NCBI GenBank assembly: GCA_964393335.1
Contig: CAYMTN010000068.1
Coordinates: forward strand, 1-22,767
Direction: 5' to 3'
Source: CAYMTN01 sp964393335
Lineage (GTDB): Bacteria > Chloroflexota > Anaerolineae > Aggregatilineales > Aggregatilineaceae
Length of the DNA stretch: 22,767 nt
Shown one piece after another: positions 14,944 to 22,767 of this stretch. The notes beneath the pieces are model-generated. The model was not told the DNA's origin and made no database searches. It saw only the letters and a program-made list of their open reading frames with translations. The position numbers and the translations under genes were made by a program. How positions within the stretch are numbered: position 1 is the first letter of the stretch; every line of letters starts with the position of its first letter.

Positions 14944-15863
14944 ATAGCGGACCGTCGTCGATGCTGGCCATGCCCAGTCCGGGTTTGCCGCCGTTTGACT
15001 ATATCCGCGCCGGGGATCGCGCCGAAGTGACGTGTTTGCTCCTTGAACACGGTGCTGATGCGCGTCTGCTGATGGGCGGCACGGATATCTTCGTACAGAT
15101 GCGAGATGGGGCGCTCGCCCCGTCGATCGTGATCGATGTGAAACACCTTTCCGGCATGATGGTGATGAGTTTTGATCCACAAACCGGGCTGCAGGTCGGC
15201 GCGGCGGTCAATATGAACGCCATGGCGGCATCCCCCGCCGTCAGCGCCCATTATCCGCTGTTGGTCCAGGCGGTTGAAAGTGTCGCGTCGTACCAACTGC
15301 GAACGCGCGCGACGATGGGCGGCAATCTGTGTAATGCCTCGCCCGCTGCTGATACGGCTCCCGCTGCGCTGGTGTTGGGTGCTCGTTGCGTGGTGTGGGG
15401 ACCTGACGGTGAGCGCGTGATCCCGGTCAACGAGTTTTTCCTGGGCGTGCGCAAGACGGCGCTGCAACCGGGCGAATTCCTGACGCGTATCGATTTTCCG
15501 ATTCCGCCAGCCGGAAATGCCGGGCGTTACCTCAAGTTGGGGCGCAATGCGGGTGGCGATCTCGCGATTGTGGGCGTGTCCGTGCTGGGATATCCGGACG
15601 ACAGCGCCGCATCCGGTTACCGTTTCCGAATCGCGATGGCATCCGTGGCCCCGACGCCGATCCGCGCGTATGCCGCCGAAATGTTGCTCGCTGAACAGCC
15701 CATCTCGGATAATACACTCGCCCACGCAGCCCGCGCGACAGGCGAGGCCGCGCGACCGATTGACGATTTGCGCGGGTCCGCACGCTATCGCAAGGCGATG
15801 GCGCGTAACCTGTCCCAACGCGCGCTGACTGACGTGTGGGTGCAATTGCAGGAGGAGCGCTAG
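14922..15863 (+). CDS. Molybdenum hydroxylase FAD-binding subunit (CoxM/XdhB-type)
   Basis: ATG 14922 has GGAG at 14911-14914 and gives 313 residues. FPPFDYIRA-like N-terminal strand, LLMGGTDIF (49-57) and TMGGNLCNASPAAD (131-144) are the two FAD-binding motifs of the xanthine-dehydrogenase/CO-dehydrogenase medium subunit. The C-terminal CO_deh_flav_C region runs from about 175 to 300 (GRYLKLGRNAGGDLAIVGVSV). It passes electrons from the iron-sulfur subunit to FAD and an acceptor. About 20 extra N-terminal residues are predicted compared with usual members, so an internal ATG (14961 or 14970) is possible although neither has a ribosome site. The gene overlaps the cyclase-type gene by 22 bases and abuts the Fe-S gene with no gap. 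Confidence 0.92.
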   Translation: MPPSPKVDSGPSSMLAMPSPGLPPFDYIRAGDRAEVTCLLLEHGADARLLMGGTDIFVQMRDGALAPSIVIDVKHLSGMMVMSFDPQTGLQVGAAVNMNAMAASPAVSAHYPLLVQAVESVASYQLRTRATMGGNLCNASPAADTAPAALVLGARCVVWGPDGERVIPVNEFFLGVRKTALQPGEFLTRIDFPIPPAGNAGRYLKLGRNAGGDLAIVGVSVLGYPDDSAASGYRFRIAMASVAPTPIRAYAAEMLLAEQPISDNTLAHAARATGEAARPIDDLRGSARYRKAMARNLSQRALTDVWVQLQEER

Positions 15864-16334
15864 ATGGCTACACACCAGATAACCTTTACGCTGAACGCCA
15901 TGCCAGAAGTTGCGCTCGTGCAGTCTCACACCACCCTGCTCACGTTTTTGCGCGAAGGATTGGGTCTTACCGGCACGAAAAACGGCTGTGCTACCGGTGA
16001 GTGCGGGGCGTGTACGGTGCTGCTGAACGGTGAGCCGGTGAATGCCTGCTTGGTGCTGGCCGTTGAGATCGACGGCTCAGACCTGATCACGATTGAGGGG
16101 TTGACCCAGGATGGACGGTTGGAGCCGCTCCAGCAAGCGTTTATCGATCATACGGGCACGCAGTGCGGCTTTTGCACGCCGGGGATTCTGATCTCAGCGC
16201 GGGCGCTGTTGAACCGCAACCCACATCCCAGCCAGGACGAGATCAAAGATGCGCTGCGCGGCAATCTGTGCCGCTGCACGGGTTATGGGCGCATCATTGA
16301 CGCCGTCAAAGACGCAGCCAATGCAGGAGGCTAA
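15864..16334 (+). CDS. Molybdenum hydroxylase [2Fe-2S] subunit (CoxS/XdhC-type)
   Basis: The protein is 156 residues, the normal length. The N-terminal plant-type ferredoxin domain has Cys42, Cys47, Cys50 and Cys62 (GCATGECGACTVLLNG). The C-terminal helical domain holds the second cluster with Cys101 and Cys104 (TQCGFCTPG) and Cys136 and Cys138 (GNLCRCTGYGRI). All eight ligands are present, so both clusters should form and carry electrons from the Mo site to FAD. ATG 15864 follows the previous stop directly and has GGAGGAG at 15851-15857. One base separates its stop from the Mo-subunit start. Order FAD, Fe-S, Mo is the common arrangement for three-subunit hydroxylases. Confidence 0.95.
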   Translation: MATHQITFTLNAMPEVALVQSHTTLLTFLREGLGLTGTKNGCATGECGACTVLLNGEPVNACLVLAVEIDGSDLITIEGLTQDGRLEPLQQAFIDHTGTQCGFCTPGILISARALLNRNPHPSQDEIKDALRGNLCRCTGYGRIIDAVKDAANAGG

Positions 16335-16335
16335 C

Positions 16336-18672
16336 ATGCAGACCACAATTCCCCCGGCTCCGGTTGGAACCAGCGTCAAACGGATTGACGCACTCGAGAA
16401 AGTCACGGGTGAGGCTTTGTTCGCCGACGATCTCCAATTCGGCCCCGGCCTGTTGTTCGGGCGCGTCGTGCGCAGCCCGCACCCCCACGCCTTGATCAAA
16501 CGTATCGACACCAGCAGGGCGCTGGCTGTGCCTGGCGTCAAGGCGATTGTCACCGGCGACGATACGCCCAACCAGATCGGCCTGTATCTCAAAGATCGCT
16601 ACAGCTTCTGCCGGGATCGCGTGCGGTACGTCGGTGATCCGGTGGCAGGCGTGGTCGCCGTGAACGAAGAGATCGCCGAAGCCGCCTGTAAGCTGGTCGA
16701 GGTGGAATACGAGGTGCTTGAGCCGGTGCTTGATCCCCGGCGCGGGATGGAGCCGGACGCCCCCTTGATTCACCCCGATCTGGGCGAGTACGAAGTGCCA
16801 AATTTCATTTTCCCGAAGGCGGGCACCAACATCTCGAACCATTTCAAAATCCGCAAGGGCGATCCGGATGCGGCCTGGGATCAGTGTGACGCGATTGTGG
16901 AACACGAGTTTAAGGTGCCGCACGTCCAGCACGTGCCCATCGAGCCACATGTGGCTGTCGCTAAGGTCGATCAGCGCGGCCAGATCACGTTGTGGACCAG
17001 CAGCCAATCGCCGTTTGCCCAACGCAATCTGATCGCGGAGTCGCTGGGTATTTCGCAAAGCAGCGTGCGCGTGATCGCGCCCTACGTCGGCGGCGGGTTC
17101 GGCTGTAAGGCGGGCGTGACGATGGAGGCGCTCGCCGTGATCATGGCTCAGAAAGTAGCAGGCCATCCCGTCAAACTACGCCTGACCCGTGAAGAGGAAT
17201 TTTTCACTACCTTCGTGCGGCAGGGATTGATCGCCAGGACGAAAATCGGCGCAACCAAAGATGGTAAAATCCTGGCGATGAAAACCGAGTACTTCTGGGA
17301 TGCGGGCGCCTATACGGAATACGGCGTCAATATCACACGCGCAACCGGCTATTCCTCGACCGGCCCGTACGAAATCCCCAACGTGTGCGCGGATTCCTAC
17401 TGTGTGTATACCAACCATCCGGTGGGCGGCGCGTTCCGGGGGTTTGGCATGCCCGAAATCCATTGGGGTATCGAGCAGATCATCGATCTGCTGGCCGAAA
17501 AGATTGGCATAGACAAAGTCGAATTCCGGCTCAAAAACTGCGTTCGTGAAGGATCGATTATCGCCACCGGCTCGAAGATGCACCCGGTCGGATTGTCAGC
17601 GTGCATCGAAAAAGCGGCAGCGGCGATCAACTGGGGCAAAGAGGAACCAGCCAGCGCACCACACAAGCGGCGCGGCAAGGGGCTGGCGATCATGTGGAAA
17701 GCGCCTGCCATGCCGCCCAATGCCGGATCGTCGGCCTGGGTGCGCTTTAACGAAAACGCGACCGTGACGGTGGGCATCGGCGGCCAGGAAATCGGCCAGG
17801 GCTCGTTTACCGTGATGGCGCAGATGGCCGCTGCGACCCTGGGCGTGCCGCTGGAGTGGATACAGATTCAGGGGCCAATTGACACGCAGTACAGCCCTTA
17901 CGAGTGGCAGACCGTCGCCAGCCGTTTGACGTGGTCCATGGGAAATGCGGTCGTCGCCGCTGCGCAGGATGCGCGTCGCCAGGTGCTTGAGCTGGCTGCG
18001 GCGCACTGGGGCGAAGACGTGGAGCATCTCGACATCAAGGACGGCGCGATCATCTCGTATCACTCCGAAGAATCCATGCCGCTCAATAAGATGGTCGTGT
18101 ATGGCCTACCCAAGCCGGATGATCAGGGATGGCGCGGCGGCCCGATCATTGGGCATGGCAAATTCATGCCGTCCTACGTGACCGGACTCGATGCCGAAAC
18201 CGGCCAGGGACCGCGTTCAGTCGTGCACTATACCACCGGCTGCCAGGCTGTTGATCTGGAAGTGGACACGATCACCGGGCAGGTCACGCTGCTGCGCATT
18301 GCTGCCGCGTTTGATGTAGGGAAAGCGATCAATCCGGACCAGGTGCGCGCGCAGATCGAGGGCGGAGCGGTTCAGGGAGCCAGTACGGCGTTGTTCGAAA
18401 GCTTGCAGTTCAAGGGCGGGACGCTCGCCAATCGCAGTTTCGTCGATTACCGCATCGCCACGTCTGTCGATGTGCCGTTCGAGATCATCCCGATCATCGT
18501 CGAAGTGCCGCAAGATGATGGTCCGTGGGGCGCACGCGGTATCGGCGAACACGCGATGGTCCCAACGGCCCCAGCTATTGCGAATGCGGTTGCCAACGCC
18601 ACCGGTGTTCGTATTTTCGAGCTGCCGATCACGGCTGAAAAACTGTATTTTGCGCTGGAAGTTCAGCCTTAA
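16336..18672 (+). CDS. Molybdenum hydroxylase large, molybdopterin-binding catalytic subunit (CoxL/XdhA-type)
   Basis: ATG 16336, 5 bases after GGAGG (16326-16330), gives 778 residues. A small N-terminal a/b-hammerhead domain (about 20-130) is followed by the Mo-cofactor domains: YVGGGFGCK (250-258), GGAFRGFGMPE (364-374), GIGGQEIGQGSFTVMAQMAA (480-499) and the C-terminal RGIGEHA, where Glu738 is the catalytic glutamate of hydroxylases. The AYRCSFR loop of true CO dehydrogenase is absent, so this is a heterocycle or aldehyde hydroxylase rather than a CO oxidiser. It inserts oxygen from water into an electron-poor carbon, usually next to ring nitrogen. No twin-arginine signal is seen, so it should be cytoplasmic. 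Substrate is not evident. No cofactor-inserting XdhC/CoxF-type chaperone lies in the operon. Confidence 0.94.
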   Translation: MQTTIPPAPVGTSVKRIDALEKVTGEALFADDLQFGPGLLFGRVVRSPHPHALIKRIDTSRALAVPGVKAIVTGDDTPNQIGLYLKDRYSFCRDRVRYVGDPVAGVVAVNEEIAEAACKLVEVEYEVLEPVLDPRRGMEPDAPLIHPDLGEYEVPNFIFPKAGTNISNHFKIRKGDPDAAWDQCDAIVEHEFKVPHVQHVPIEPHVAVAKVDQRGQITLWTSSQSPFAQRNLIAESLGISQSSVRVIAPYVGGGFGCKAGVTMEALAVIMAQKVAGHPVKLRLTREEEFFTTFVRQGLIARTKIGATKDGKILAMKTEYFWDAGAYTEYGVNITRATGYSSTGPYEIPNVCADSYCVYTNHPVGGAFRGFGMPEIHWGIEQIIDLLAEKIGIDKVEFRLKNCVREGSIIATGSKMHPVGLSACIEKAAAAINWGKEEPASAPHKRRGKGLAIMWKAPAMPPNAGSSAWVRFNENATVTVGIGGQEIGQGSFTVMAQMAAATLGVPLEWIQIQGPIDTQYSPYEWQTVASRLTWSMGNAVVAAAQDARRQVLELAAAHWGEDVEHLDIKDGAIISYHSEESMPLNKMVVYGLPKPDDQGWRGGPIIGHGKFMPSYVTGLDAETGQGPRSVVHYTTGCQAVDLEVDTITGQVTLLRIAAAFDVGKAINPDQVRAQIEGGAVQGASTALFESLQFKGGTLANRSFVDYRIATSVDVPFEIIPIIVEVPQDDGPWGARGIGEHAMVPTAPAIANAVANATGVRIFELPITAEKLYFALEVQP

Positions 18673-18686
18673 GACGCCCCATCGTG

Positions 18687-19574
18687 ATGCGGTTAGTTGC
18701 TCAATCGTTGACGCCTGCTGTCCGGACATGGTTGCACACGGCGCGCCATGTCCGGATACTGCATGTTTTTGAGGGCGCGTGTAACCTGGTCGCGGACGAC
18801 GACAGCGTGCTGTCCCTCGTGACGCCCGCGATCGGCAATGGCCCGTTTAACGTCGTCGTGCCCAACGTCGATTTCACCGCCTGGATAGCGCCTACCGATC
18901 CGGTGTGCATGCAGCCCGACAGGCTGCATGTCGGTCGATTGCTTGTGAACTTGGCCTCGGCGGAAGAATGGAATCCATTCCCTGATTGGCAGCGGCTGCA
19001 CCGTCACCGGGACCGGCTGTTGGCCCACGAATCGGTAGTGCAGCGCGTGTTGCGGGACCATGCACCGGCAAGCAGCTTCGCGCATCTGGTCGTCGAGTTG
19101 TCGTCGCCGCTATCCCCTATCGAAGCGCGCTGTCTGGATGTGGCGCGGCGGCACTGGCGCGCTATGATCCTGGGGCTCCGGCAGATGGATCGGGATGTGT
19201 GTCTGTCGAGCGCTGCGCATCTGGCGGGGTTGGGCAGCGGTCTGACGCCCGCGGGCGACGACTGGTTGTTAGGCTGTGCATTGGCAGCTCAGATCGGGCT
19301 GCCGACGCCGCGTGCGGCTGACCTGATGTTACGTGCCATTCGATTGGCGGCAGCGGGCACCACTATTTTGTCCGCGCATTGGCTGCGGGCTGCCGTGATG
19401 GGCGCGTGCAGCGCGCATTGGCACGCGTTTTTTGAGCAGTGTTTGCTGGCCGATCAGCACCAGATTTATCAAACTGCGCTGCACATCCTGCGCCAGGGAC
19501 ACTCATCCGGGGCAGATGCGCTTGCCGGTTACGTGGCATTATTCAGGGACGGTATCGCGCAAGATTCTGCCTGA
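18687..19574 (+). CDS. DUF2877 protein (YlbF/AllH-type), oxamate-carbamoyltransferase-like subunit
   Basis: From ATG 18687 the product is 295 residues; GTG 18684 is directly upstream and equally possible, and no strong ribosome site marks either. The family signature LAGLGSGLTPAGDDWLLG (about 179-196) is intact, as is the late GHSSGADALAGY motif (about 275-286). DUF2877 proteins accompany FdrA and DUF1116 proteins, and in E. coli this partner (AllH) is the third gene needed for oxamate carbamoyltransferase. It ends the operon, 14 bases after the Mo-subunit stop. Its presence completes the three-part set, though the three genes are spread through the operon and not contiguous as in E. coli. 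I see no clear terminator after it. Confidence 0.86.
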   Translation: MRLVAQSLTPAVRTWLHTARHVRILHVFEGACNLVADDDSVLSLVTPAIGNGPFNVVVPNVDFTAWIAPTDPVCMQPDRLHVGRLLVNLASAEEWNPFPDWQRLHRHRDRLLAHESVVQRVLRDHAPASSFAHLVVELSSPLSPIEARCLDVARRHWRAMILGLRQMDRDVCLSSAAHLAGLGSGLTPAGDDWLLGCALAAQIGLPTPRAADLMLRAIRLAAAGTTILSAHWLRAAVMGACSAHWHAFFEQCLLADQHQIYQTALHILRQGHSSGADALAGYVALFRDGIAQDSA

Positions 19575-19795
19575 GGACGTATTCAAATCGGAAGTGCATG
19601 GTAGTTTCGAGGTGTAGGTATGGCGCAGCTAAACGCGGGAGAATTCGGGAAGGGACGAACTCGCCCTGGAAAACAACCGATCTTTCGGATCTTGTATCGA
19701 ATATCTCACACTTCAACTCAACGTAAATCAACTATGTGTTATCATGAATTGCACGGACCAGGACACGTTGCCCCTTCCGGATCGGCGGAATATAT

Positions 19796-20632
19796 ATGGA
19801 AATCAAAGACCTGCTCTTTCTGCTTTTGACCTTCCTGATTGGCCTGATGGCAAGTCTCTCAATTGGATATGTGGCCTTCAAAAGACGCGCGTTATCCTCA
19901 AGCGGGTTTGTGGGCTTTTTGATTTCAGGGGTATCACTGTATACATTTGGCGGTTGGGCCTGGTTCGCCACAATGGTAACGTTCTTCATCTCAGCCAGTC
20001 TTTGGACGCTTTTTCGCCAGGATGAAAAGAAATTCCTGGACGATATTGTCGAGAAGACCGGGCCTCGCGATATCTGGCAGGCCGCGGCCAATGTCGGTCT
20101 GGCTAGCGCATTTTCTCTCCTATATTTCATCGACCCCAAACCAGAATTCATGGCTGCCTTTCTTGGTGCCCTTGCGGCCCCTAACGCAGATACGTGGGCT
20201 ACAGAGATAGGGACTCTATCCAAGCACATCCCTCGGAAGATCACTACGCTTGAACCCGTACCGCCCGGGACCTCTGGTGGAGTGACGCTTCTGGGTACTG
20301 CGGGAGGAATCGCTGGCAGTATCCTAATCGCGTTGACGGGCGGCTCGGCACTGTATGTTTCTCATCAGGTCACTGCTTCATGGCTAGACTTAGTCTTCGC
20401 GGGCACAATCGGGGGCATCATTGGCCTATTAACAGATTCTATACTAGGGGCAACTATTCAGGCAGCCTATTTTTCGGACGAATTCCAGCTAGTCACCGAG
20501 AAGCATATCTATAAAGATGTATACCCAACTGTGTTAATTCATGGATTTAGCTGGATTAACAATGATTGGATTAATTTCCTGTGTTCCCTAACTGGTGCTA
20601 CTATTTCTATTATTCTCTTCTTGATTCTTTGA
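19796..20632 (+). CDS. DUF92-family integral membrane protein
   Basis: The 278-residue protein has about seven hydrophobic segments. The family core AAPNADTWATEIGTLS (127-142), the basic-to-glycine run PRKITTLEPVPPGTSGGVTLLGT (146-168) and a following GGIAGS helix are clear DUF92 landmarks. Plant VTE6 and relatives are phytyl- or prenyl-phosphate kinases, so a CTP-dependent polyprenyl/alkyl-phosphate kinase role is the best family-based guess; most bacterial members are uncharacterised. ATG 19796 has only a weak GGCGGAA site. The 221-base gap before it (19575-19795) is more AT-rich than the operon and holds no supported gene. A 5-bp stem TTCCG/CGGAA (19775-19790) overlaps the ribosome site region. 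Confidence 0.85.
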   Translation: MEIKDLLFLLLTFLIGLMASLSIGYVAFKRRALSSSGFVGFLISGVSLYTFGGWAWFATMVTFFISASLWTLFRQDEKKFLDDIVEKTGPRDIWQAAANVGLASAFSLLYFIDPKPEFMAAFLGALAAPNADTWATEIGTLSKHIPRKITTLEPVPPGTSGGVTLLGTAGGIAGSILIALTGGSALYVSHQVTASWLDLVFAGTIGGIIGLLTDSILGATIQAAYFSDEFQLVTEKHIYKDVYPTVLIHGFSWINNDWINFLCSLTGATISIILFLIL

Positions 20633-20646
20633 TTGGTCATAGAATA

Positions 20647-20674
20647 TTGATATTGTTGTGGTTAACAATATAAT
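20647..20674 (+). promoter_or_regulatory. Strong sigma70-type promoter with overlapping palindrome, upstream of the TIR gene
   Basis: TTGATA (20647-20652) and a consensus TATAAT (20669-20674) are 16 bases apart. A perfect inverted repeat, ATATTGTT (20650-20657) and AACAATAT (20664-20671), fills the spacer and touches both elements, the position expected for a repressor operator. The leader to the TIR start is about 75 bases. Confidence 0.65.
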
Positions 20675-20755
20675 AGATTTTCTCAAAGCTAAGAACGCCT
20701 AGAACTTACCAGCTTGCACGATGGGACATCTTGAGTAACTCATAGGTGAATGAAA

Positions 20756-22693
20756 ATGTTAACAATATTTCTTTCATATTCGCGCAAAGACGGCGCCGAA
20801 CCTACATCTCGTCTCCGTGAGGAATTGGTCAGGGCCGGCTTCACAGTTTGGCGCGACATTGAAGACATGCGCGGGGGGATAGACTGGAAAGAACAGCTTG
20901 CTAAGGTTCTACACGGTGTCGATGTGGTACTTGTACTCCTGACTCCCGAATCAGCGGTTTCCCCGAATGTTGAATGGGAATGGAGGACAGCCAAATCACT
21001 ATCGAAGCCCATCGTTCCGGTATTAATATTTCCCTGCACTGTACCTGAGGAACTGCAAGACCTGCATTATCGCGATCTCAGCAATCCTGAAAATTATAGT
21101 CTCGGGCTGATGGGGTTGATTGGTGATTTAAGCATTGTCTCGCGATCCGAAATCGAGACAGAGAAGCCTGCGGATAAATCCGCTGTCAGACCCTCAGTGC
21201 CCCTGGGGACGTACAGCATTACACAAATAGCCCCTCCCAATATCCGTCCTTCGGATTATTCCGCAGAGGCTAGAGCATTGATCGAAATTCGGATCGACGG
21301 GAATAGAGACGATTTCAACCAGGGGGAGTTTATTAATGCTCTGGCAAAAGCCCTGAATATATTCCCGGACAGTGTTCGAATCCTAGACATTGCTGAAGGT
21401 AGCGTATGGCTCACAATCGAACTCCCCCTGGATGCCGCTCAAACGTTATATCACGTTATTGGCACGGGGTTACTCAAGACAACCCCACCGCCAACCCCTG
21501 ACAATCAGGCAACAAACATCCAGTTTCTGGGTTCTCGCGACGAAGTCATAGAAAAAGCCATTTCGATGTTCGAAGAGACTACCGGAGAGCTTTTTGGACA
21601 GGGAGAGGATTTGGACTGGATTCGTACTCCAGGAGCAATAGGAACTCGTTTTCAAGAAGCCTTTGAGGGCCTGCTCAAACGCGCTATATTTGTTGAGCTG
21701 ATTTCTTCTGCCAGCGGAGAATACGCATTAGAAACTGCTAGAAAACTCGAAGAATGCGGCGTGTCGCTGAGTGCCAACTGGCCCCTGGTTCACGTTTTCT
21801 TCAAACGATATGGCCATTCGCGAGTCCTTGTTTCAGACAAACGCAGAATCCTGATTGCCTTTAATGCCCCATTTGAACAAGCCCAATACTTTGGACTTTA
21901 TCTGGAATCGGTTAATATCGGCGGATGGCTCAGATTGCGTCACGACCGGTTGAAACGAAGTGACGATATCATTGAACTTGAAACACATATTCATCGCCTA
22001 GAAGATTATGATCACACCATCAAGACCTATCAAAGTCTGAAAGAACGGGATGATTTCGTACACAAACTGATCGAGCTGATTGCAAATGCTCAGGAGACGA
22101 TTGTAATTAGTAGCAGACGCGCATCCTGGATATTGGATAACACCTACGGGCCACAAATCGTAGAAGCGCTCAGATCAGCCTTCGTATCTAATGGAGTAGG
22201 GAACGTCAAAATTCTGGTTTCGAAAAACGACAAACGCTCCAGGAATAGTGCACGAGCCTATCGAGCATTGGCTGAAGAGGTTTCTCAGATTCGTAATGTT
22301 GCTCCAGAGTCGATACTCTCAGTACGTTATCTAAAGGACTTTGGGCAAAGCCGCATAGCCATTGTGGATCGGAGACACGTCTTAATAGCTTTTCCCAACG
22401 TGCCTAACCAGGTGGCCGAAGGAGAACAACAATACATACCGTATTTCGTTTCAGAAAAACGTTTTGCGGATTGGCTGTCCAGGCGTTTTGACGCACAGTG
22501 GCTTGCGAGCACGCCAATCGGAATAAGTAGTTTGCAGCAGATGAAGCGGTTCCCGCTCGATATCTGGCGCTTCTTTAGAGACAAATTCCCCCTACAGACA
22601 TTAGCGCTACTAATCGCATACCTTCTATGGCATTTTCTCGGCGGGGTGGTGACTTCCGGCCTGGACCAGATGTTGAACTGGTTGGGTATCTAG
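20756..22693 (+). CDS. TIR-domain protein with two degenerate PLD-like halves and a C-terminal membrane segment
   Basis: ATG 20756 (AGGTG at 20744-20748, 7 bases away) gives 645 residues; ATG 20750 is in frame but too close to the site. Residues 1-125 are a TIR domain (FLSYSRKDG, VWRDIEDM, VVLVLLTPESAVSPNVEWEW, KPIVPVLI). Glu73 or Glu75 sits at the catalytic-glutamate position of NAD-cleaving TIRs. Residues 172-236 form a small domain (IDGNRDDFNQGEFINALAK, GSVWLTIELP) like those next to effectors in bacterial NLR/caspase proteins. Two similar halves follow, ending in GHSRVLVSDKRRILIAF (353-369) and GQSRIAIVDRRHVLIAF (530-546); they resemble phospholipase-D HxKxxxxD motifs with Lys replaced by Arg and the second His lost. 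Residues 612-632 look membrane-spanning. A defence or stress-signalling role is inferred, with no partner gene seen. Confidence 0.8.
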   Translation: MLTIFLSYSRKDGAEPTSRLREELVRAGFTVWRDIEDMRGGIDWKEQLAKVLHGVDVVLVLLTPESAVSPNVEWEWRTAKSLSKPIVPVLIFPCTVPEELQDLHYRDLSNPENYSLGLMGLIGDLSIVSRSEIETEKPADKSAVRPSVPLGTYSITQIAPPNIRPSDYSAEARALIEIRIDGNRDDFNQGEFINALAKALNIFPDSVRILDIAEGSVWLTIELPLDAAQTLYHVIGTGLLKTTPPPTPDNQATNIQFLGSRDEVIEKAISMFEETTGELFGQGEDLDWIRTPGAIGTRFQEAFEGLLKRAIFVELISSASGEYALETARKLEECGVSLSANWPLVHVFFKRYGHSRVLVSDKRRILIAFNAPFEQAQYFGLYLESVNIGGWLRLRHDRLKRSDDIIELETHIHRLEDYDHTIKTYQSLKERDDFVHKLIELIANAQETIVISSRRASWILDNTYGPQIVEALRSAFVSNGVGNVKILVSKNDKRSRNSARAYRALAEEVSQIRNVAPESILSVRYLKDFGQSRIAIVDRRHVLIAFPNVPNQVAEGEQQYIPYFVSEKRFADWLSRRFDAQWLASTPIGISSLQQMKRFPLDIWRFFRDKFPLQTLALLIAYLLWHFLGGVVTSGLDQMLNWLGI

Positions 22694-22707
22694 CCAACCG
22701 ACCTTGC

Positions 22708-22723
22708 ACCGTCCCGGTTTTTT
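22708..22723 (+). terminator. Weak possible terminator after the TIR gene
   Basis: ACCG (22708-22711) and CGGT (22715-22718) form a 4-bp stem with a 3-base loop followed by a run of six T. It lies 14 bases past the stop. The stem is short, so the call is tentative. The last 44 bases of the window show nothing else. Confidence 0.3.
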
Positions 22724-22767
22724 GAGCGCCCGTCTCATCCACACGCGGTATTGTCTGACAACTCCGA

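Noticed and set aside
16249..16335. Upstream extension of the Mo-subunit frame
   Set aside because: It overlaps the C-terminal 2Fe-2S cluster coding region in another frame; ATG 16336 has GGAGG at the right spacing and gives the family's normal N-terminus.
16336..18672. Assignment as CO dehydrogenase large subunit
   Set aside because: The AYRCSFR active-site loop is missing; the corresponding region reads GGAFRGFGMPE, typical of other Mo hydroxylases.
1..22767. CRISPR arrays, insertion sequences and prophage genes
   Set aside because: No regularly spaced repeats, transposase, integrase or paired terminal repeats were found on reading both strands.

Overview
The window looks like chromosomal DNA from a GC-rich, free-living bacterium, most likely a member of the Chloroflexota. 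That placement is an inference. It rests on the very large MalT-like ATPase/TPR regulator ending in a BTAD domain, the NHLP-leader-like small peptide, the Pro/Thr/Glu-rich C-terminal tail and the overall gene mix. No rRNA or marker gene is present to confirm it.

Layout. At 1-760 lie the Pro-Thr-Glu-rich end of a gene entering from the left, a perfect hairpin terminator, and a small DUF4177-like protein. From 758 to 1458 there is no convincing gene, but a good promoter lies at 1319-1347. At 1459-4024 are a 14-TM DHA2-type MFS exporter and an HLD-II-type haloalkane dehalogenase, separated by a hairpin. At 4121-8493, on the minus strand, are a stand-alone receiver protein, an 81-aa NHLP/Os1348-like peptide, a 51-aa single-TM protein and a ~1050-aa MalT/BTAD-type regulator with its own U6 terminator. 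At 8799-19574 is a tight ten-gene plus-strand operon, divergent from the regulator. At 19796-22693 are a DUF92 membrane protein and a TIR-domain protein with two degenerate PLD-like halves and a C-terminal membrane segment; the TIR gene has its own promoter with an overlapping palindrome.

The centrepiece is the operon. It contains FdrA, a DUF1116 protein (YlbE/AllG type) and a DUF2877 protein (YlbF/AllH type), the three families that in E. coli make oxamate carbamoyltransferase. Here they are interleaved with a GNAT-like protein, a thiolase-fold protein whose nucleophilic Cys is replaced by Pro, its DUF35 Zn-ribbon/OB partner, a cyclase-family metal-dependent hydrolase, and a complete three-subunit molybdenum hydroxylase (FAD, 2x[2Fe-2S], Mo). 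Most joins overlap or abut, so the ten products probably serve one pathway. A reasonable hypothesis is catabolism of an N-heterocycle or ureido compound: hydroxylation by the Mo enzyme, ring opening by the cyclase-type hydrolase, C-C cleavage by the thiolase-like/DUF35 pair, and carbamoyl or acyl transfer by the FdrA/DUF1116/DUF2877 complex. The substrate cannot be read from sequence, and no carbamate kinase or transporter lies in the operon. I know of no description of this combination.
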